Source: Alphaproteobacteria bacterium
GTDB taxonomy: Bacteria; Pseudomonadota; Alphaproteobacteria; GCA-2731375
NCBI GenBank assembly: GCA_028281075.1
Contig: JANQKO010000181.1
Location: forward strand, 1 to 6,330
Length of the DNA: 6,330 nucleotides
Direction: 5' to 3'
A program made the translations under genes and the position numbers. Each line of letters begins with the position of its first letter. Position 1 is the first letter of the stretch. Below, piece after piece: positions 4,672-6,330 of the stretch. The notes below the pieces were generated by a model. The model did not search any database and was not told the origin of the DNA. It was given only the letters and a program-made list of their open reading frames with translations.

Positions 4672-6126
4672 TCAGCGCCAGAGGCCGGTCGCGAGATAGC
4701 CGAGCGTCAGCAGGGCGAGGCCGGCGAGACCGGCGGCCAGCGCCTGGCGCATCAGCCGGTGCTGCTGCGCGGGCGCGCCGCTGATGGCGGCGGCCAGCGC
4801 CACGCGGCCCGGCGAGGCGAAGCTCAGGTTCGAGCCGGCGGCATTCTGCGCCGCCGCCGTGCTCAGCCGGTCGAGGCCGAGCTGGTCGGCGAGCGCCATC
4901 TGCAACGGCATGAAGATGGCGTTCGAGCCGGCATTGCTGGCGGTGAGGAAGCCGCCGAGCGCGCCGAGGCCGGTGACCGACAGCACCGCCGCCGGCCCCA
5001 GACCCCGCGACATGGCGCCGGCGATGGCGTCGATCATGCCGGCGTTCAGCATCACCTGCGCCATGGCGAGAAAGCCGAGCACCGGCAGGCTGGCGAGCAG
5101 CCAGCGTCCGGCAACCGCGCGCGCCATGTCGCCGAACCGGCCCGCCGGCCGGCCGTGCAGGGCGATGCCGGCCGCCGCCGCCAGCAGCATCCAGAAGCCG
5201 GGATGATGCAGCGGCGACAGGCCATAGCCGAGTTCCGGAACCTCCCAGCGCAGCAGCGCCGTCGTCCGCGCGCCGATGTCCGGCACCAGGCGGGTCAGCA
5301 GCAGGGCCGCCAGCAGCACGGCGAGAGGCGCCAGGGCTTTCGCCAGGCCGGCCGGCAATGCCTCGGCCCGGCGGCCGCGCGCGATGCCCAGCAGCACCAC
5401 GCAAAGGCCGGCCAGGCAGCCCGCGAGCTCGGTGCCGAGCAGCAGCGACAGTCCCGCCAGCGCCGCCGTGAGAACGGCCGACCAGACGGTGACCCGGATC
5501 GCCGTCGCGGCATTGCGCGGCAGGCCGCCGACATAGGCGCCGATACCGCCGCAGAGCAGGATGAACGGCCAGCTCAGCAGGGCCGACATCCAGGCGATCT
5601 CGTCCGCCGGCAGCGCCGACAGCTCGGCGCCGAGATAGGTGCCGACACCAAGCGCGCCCCAGGGCACGGCGCATTGCCCCAGCAGAGCCAGGAAGGCGGC
5701 GCGCAGGGCCGGCTGGCCGAAGCGCTCCAGCAGCGGCGCCGTGACGATGATGCCGACGCCGAAGCCGGTGGCGGATTCGAAGAACACCGAGACGCCGAAC
5801 AGCATCACCAGCAGCCGGTCGCCCGCCGCCGGCAGCAGTCGCCGCAGCGCCTCGGCCAGCACGTCGAGCGCGCCCGTCACCGTCAGTACCTGGTGCAGGG
5901 CGATGCCGCCCAGCAGCACGTAGGCGACCGTCAGGCTGGTCAGGCCGCCCCTGGCGATCCCCGCCAGCACGTCGTCGACCGGCACGGCGAAAGGCGGCCA
6001 TGACAGCGCCAGGACCACGGCGTAGACGGCGCAGCCCAGCGCGACCGGCCCGGCTGGCCGGCGGAAGCCGATGATCAGGATGACGGCCAGCAGGATCGGG
6101 CTGGCCGCGATGGCGCTGTCGGGCAT
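4672..6126 (-). CDS. LctP-family (L-lactate permease-like) hydroxy-acid transporter
   Basis: An inner-membrane carrier of 484 residues, built almost entirely of hydrophobic helices (about 12 or more), somewhat shorter than the roughly 550 residues of E. coli LldP. Family marks: PILLAVILIIGFRRPAGP at the N-terminus (10-27), FFESATGFGVG (115-125), QCAVPWGALGVGTYLG (151-166), FLTASNAGSNAIFMPLQ (393-409) and NAAGSNLSFASPGRVALA (428-445). Members import lactate, glycolate and related 2-hydroxy carboxylates with protons; the substrate here is not proven. The neighbouring racemase-like enzyme and nitrilase suggest a 2-hydroxy acid such as mandelate or a lactate analogue (inference). Start ATG 6126 lacks a clear Shine-Dalgarno, but no other ATG, GTG or TTG lies in frame within 18 nt upstream and the hydrophobic N-terminus matches the family. 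It begins 46 nt after the preceding gene's stop. Confidence 0.88.
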   Translation of the reverse strand: MPDSAIAASPILLAVILIIGFRRPAGPVALGCAVYAVVLALSWPPFAVPVDDVLAGIARGGLTSLTVAYVLLGGIALHQVLTVTGALDVLAEALRRLLPAAGDRLLVMLFGVSVFFESATGFGVGIIVTAPLLERFGQPALRAAFLALLGQCAVPWGALGVGTYLGAELSALPADEIAWMSALLSWPFILLCGGIGAYVGGLPRNAATAIRVTVWSAVLTAALAGLSLLLGTELAGCLAGLCVVLLGIARGRRAEALPAGLAKALAPLAVLLAALLLTRLVPDIGARTTALLRWEVPELGYGLSPLHHPGFWMLLAAAAGIALHGRPAGRFGDMARAVAGRWLLASLPVLGFLAMAQVMLNAGMIDAIAGAMSRGLGPAAVLSVTGLGALGGFLTASNAGSNAIFMPLQMALADQLGLDRLSTAAAQNAAGSNLSFASPGRVALAAAISGAPAQQHRLMRQALAAGLAGLALLTLGYLATGLWR

Positions 6127-6172
6127 GGAAATGCGGGTCGGCGGCGGGCGTGGGACCGGGGGCGGCGCCGTC

Positions 6173-6330
6173 TCAGCGGTCGTCGCTGCCGGTCCTGGGC
6201 GCGGCGTCGGCCTCGATCGCCGGGCGCACGGCGCCGGCGACGGCCTCCTTCCGGGCCGGCGTCAGCGGCTCGTCGTTCGGCGTCTCGGCGACGCGCACCG
6301 TGACCTCGCGGTGGGCGAACTTGATGCCCT
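6173..6330 (-). CDS. C-terminal end of a protein, possibly an MscS-type mechanosensitive channel (5' part outside window)
   Basis: A frame enters from the right edge and stops at TGA 6173-6175. The 51 visible residues begin GIKFAHREVTVRV and end in an acidic, Ala/Pro-rich tail (ADAAPRTGSDDR). Codon usage is strongly GC-third, as in the neighbours, so it is coding. The opening GI-K-F-A-H-R-E-V-T-V-R-V resembles the closing beta strand of MscS-family cytoplasmic domains, where a Gly-Ile-x-ϕ-x-x-x-R-x-V pattern precedes a variable tail. That identification rests on one short motif and is tentative. It ends 46 nt before the permease and could be cotranscribed or simply the upstream neighbour. Confidence 0.6.
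   Translation of the reverse strand, partial: GIKFAHREVTVRVAETPNDEPLTPARKEAVAGAVRPAIEADAAPRTGSDDR

Noticed and set aside
2535..4699. Long plus-strand open frames opposite the nitrilase (338 codons) and the racemase-like gene (419 codons).
   Set aside because: Translations are rich in Arg, His, Gln and Ala with no domain pattern, whereas the minus-strand frames carry complete catalytic motifs.
4573..6003. Plus-strand 476-codon and minus-strand 457-codon frames overlapping the permease.
   Set aside because: Both are low-complexity Arg/Gln/Ala- or Arg/Gly/Ala-rich translations overlapping a membrane protein with clear LctP motifs; typical shadow frames.
1..6330. Search by eye for CRISPR arrays, tRNA/rRNA genes, transposase genes, toxin-antitoxin pairs or phage genes.
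   Set aside because: No regularly spaced repeats, no tRNA-like cloverleaf with a T-loop sequence, and no matching protein motifs in any frame.

Overview
The window is very GC-rich, with codon usage strongly biased to G/C at third positions. Every gene I can support reads on the minus strand. Protein flavour (a PhnCD phosphonate-type transporter, a mandelate-racemase-like enolase, a nitrilase) and base composition suggest an alphaproteobacterium, perhaps of the Rhodospirillales. That assignment is an inference from style, not from a marker gene.

Layout in the direction of transcription (right to left). The window opens with the last 51 codons of a gene entering from the right edge (6173-6330), perhaps an MscS-type channel. 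Next is a complete LctP-family (lactate permease-like) transporter (4672-6126). It is followed by a mandelate-racemase-like enolase-superfamily enzyme (3455-4552), a nitrilase with a complete Glu-Lys-Cys triad (2397-3422), and a GNAT acetyltransferase (1942-2400) whose TTG start overlaps the nitrilase stop. These last four genes look like one operon. A permease for 2-hydroxy acids, a racemase-like enzyme for 2-hydroxy acids and a nitrilase that could make such acids from 2-hydroxynitriles form a coherent but untested pathway.

A 446-base non-coding gap (1496-1941) separates this operon from phnC (677-1495) and phnD (1-636, cut by the left edge). The gap holds two things. Close to phnC there is a well-formed PHO box with a correctly spaced -10 hexamer, which predicts phosphate-starvation control of phnCD. 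Further upstream there is a nested inverted-repeat structure of about 270 bases: 29-bp outer arms (25/29 matching), a 9-bp inner stem, and three hairpins at the centre. It looks like a small non-autonomous or REP-like element, and its outer arm includes the GNAT stop codon.

Most unusual points: (i) the racemase-like protein aligns without gaps to the catalytic core of mandelate racemase but has Arg where the (S)-specific base Lys166 should be; (ii) the transporter/racemase-like/nitrilase/GNAT gene set; (iii) the PHO box; (iv) the nested palindromic element. I see no CRISPR array, tRNA, rRNA, phage or transposase gene.
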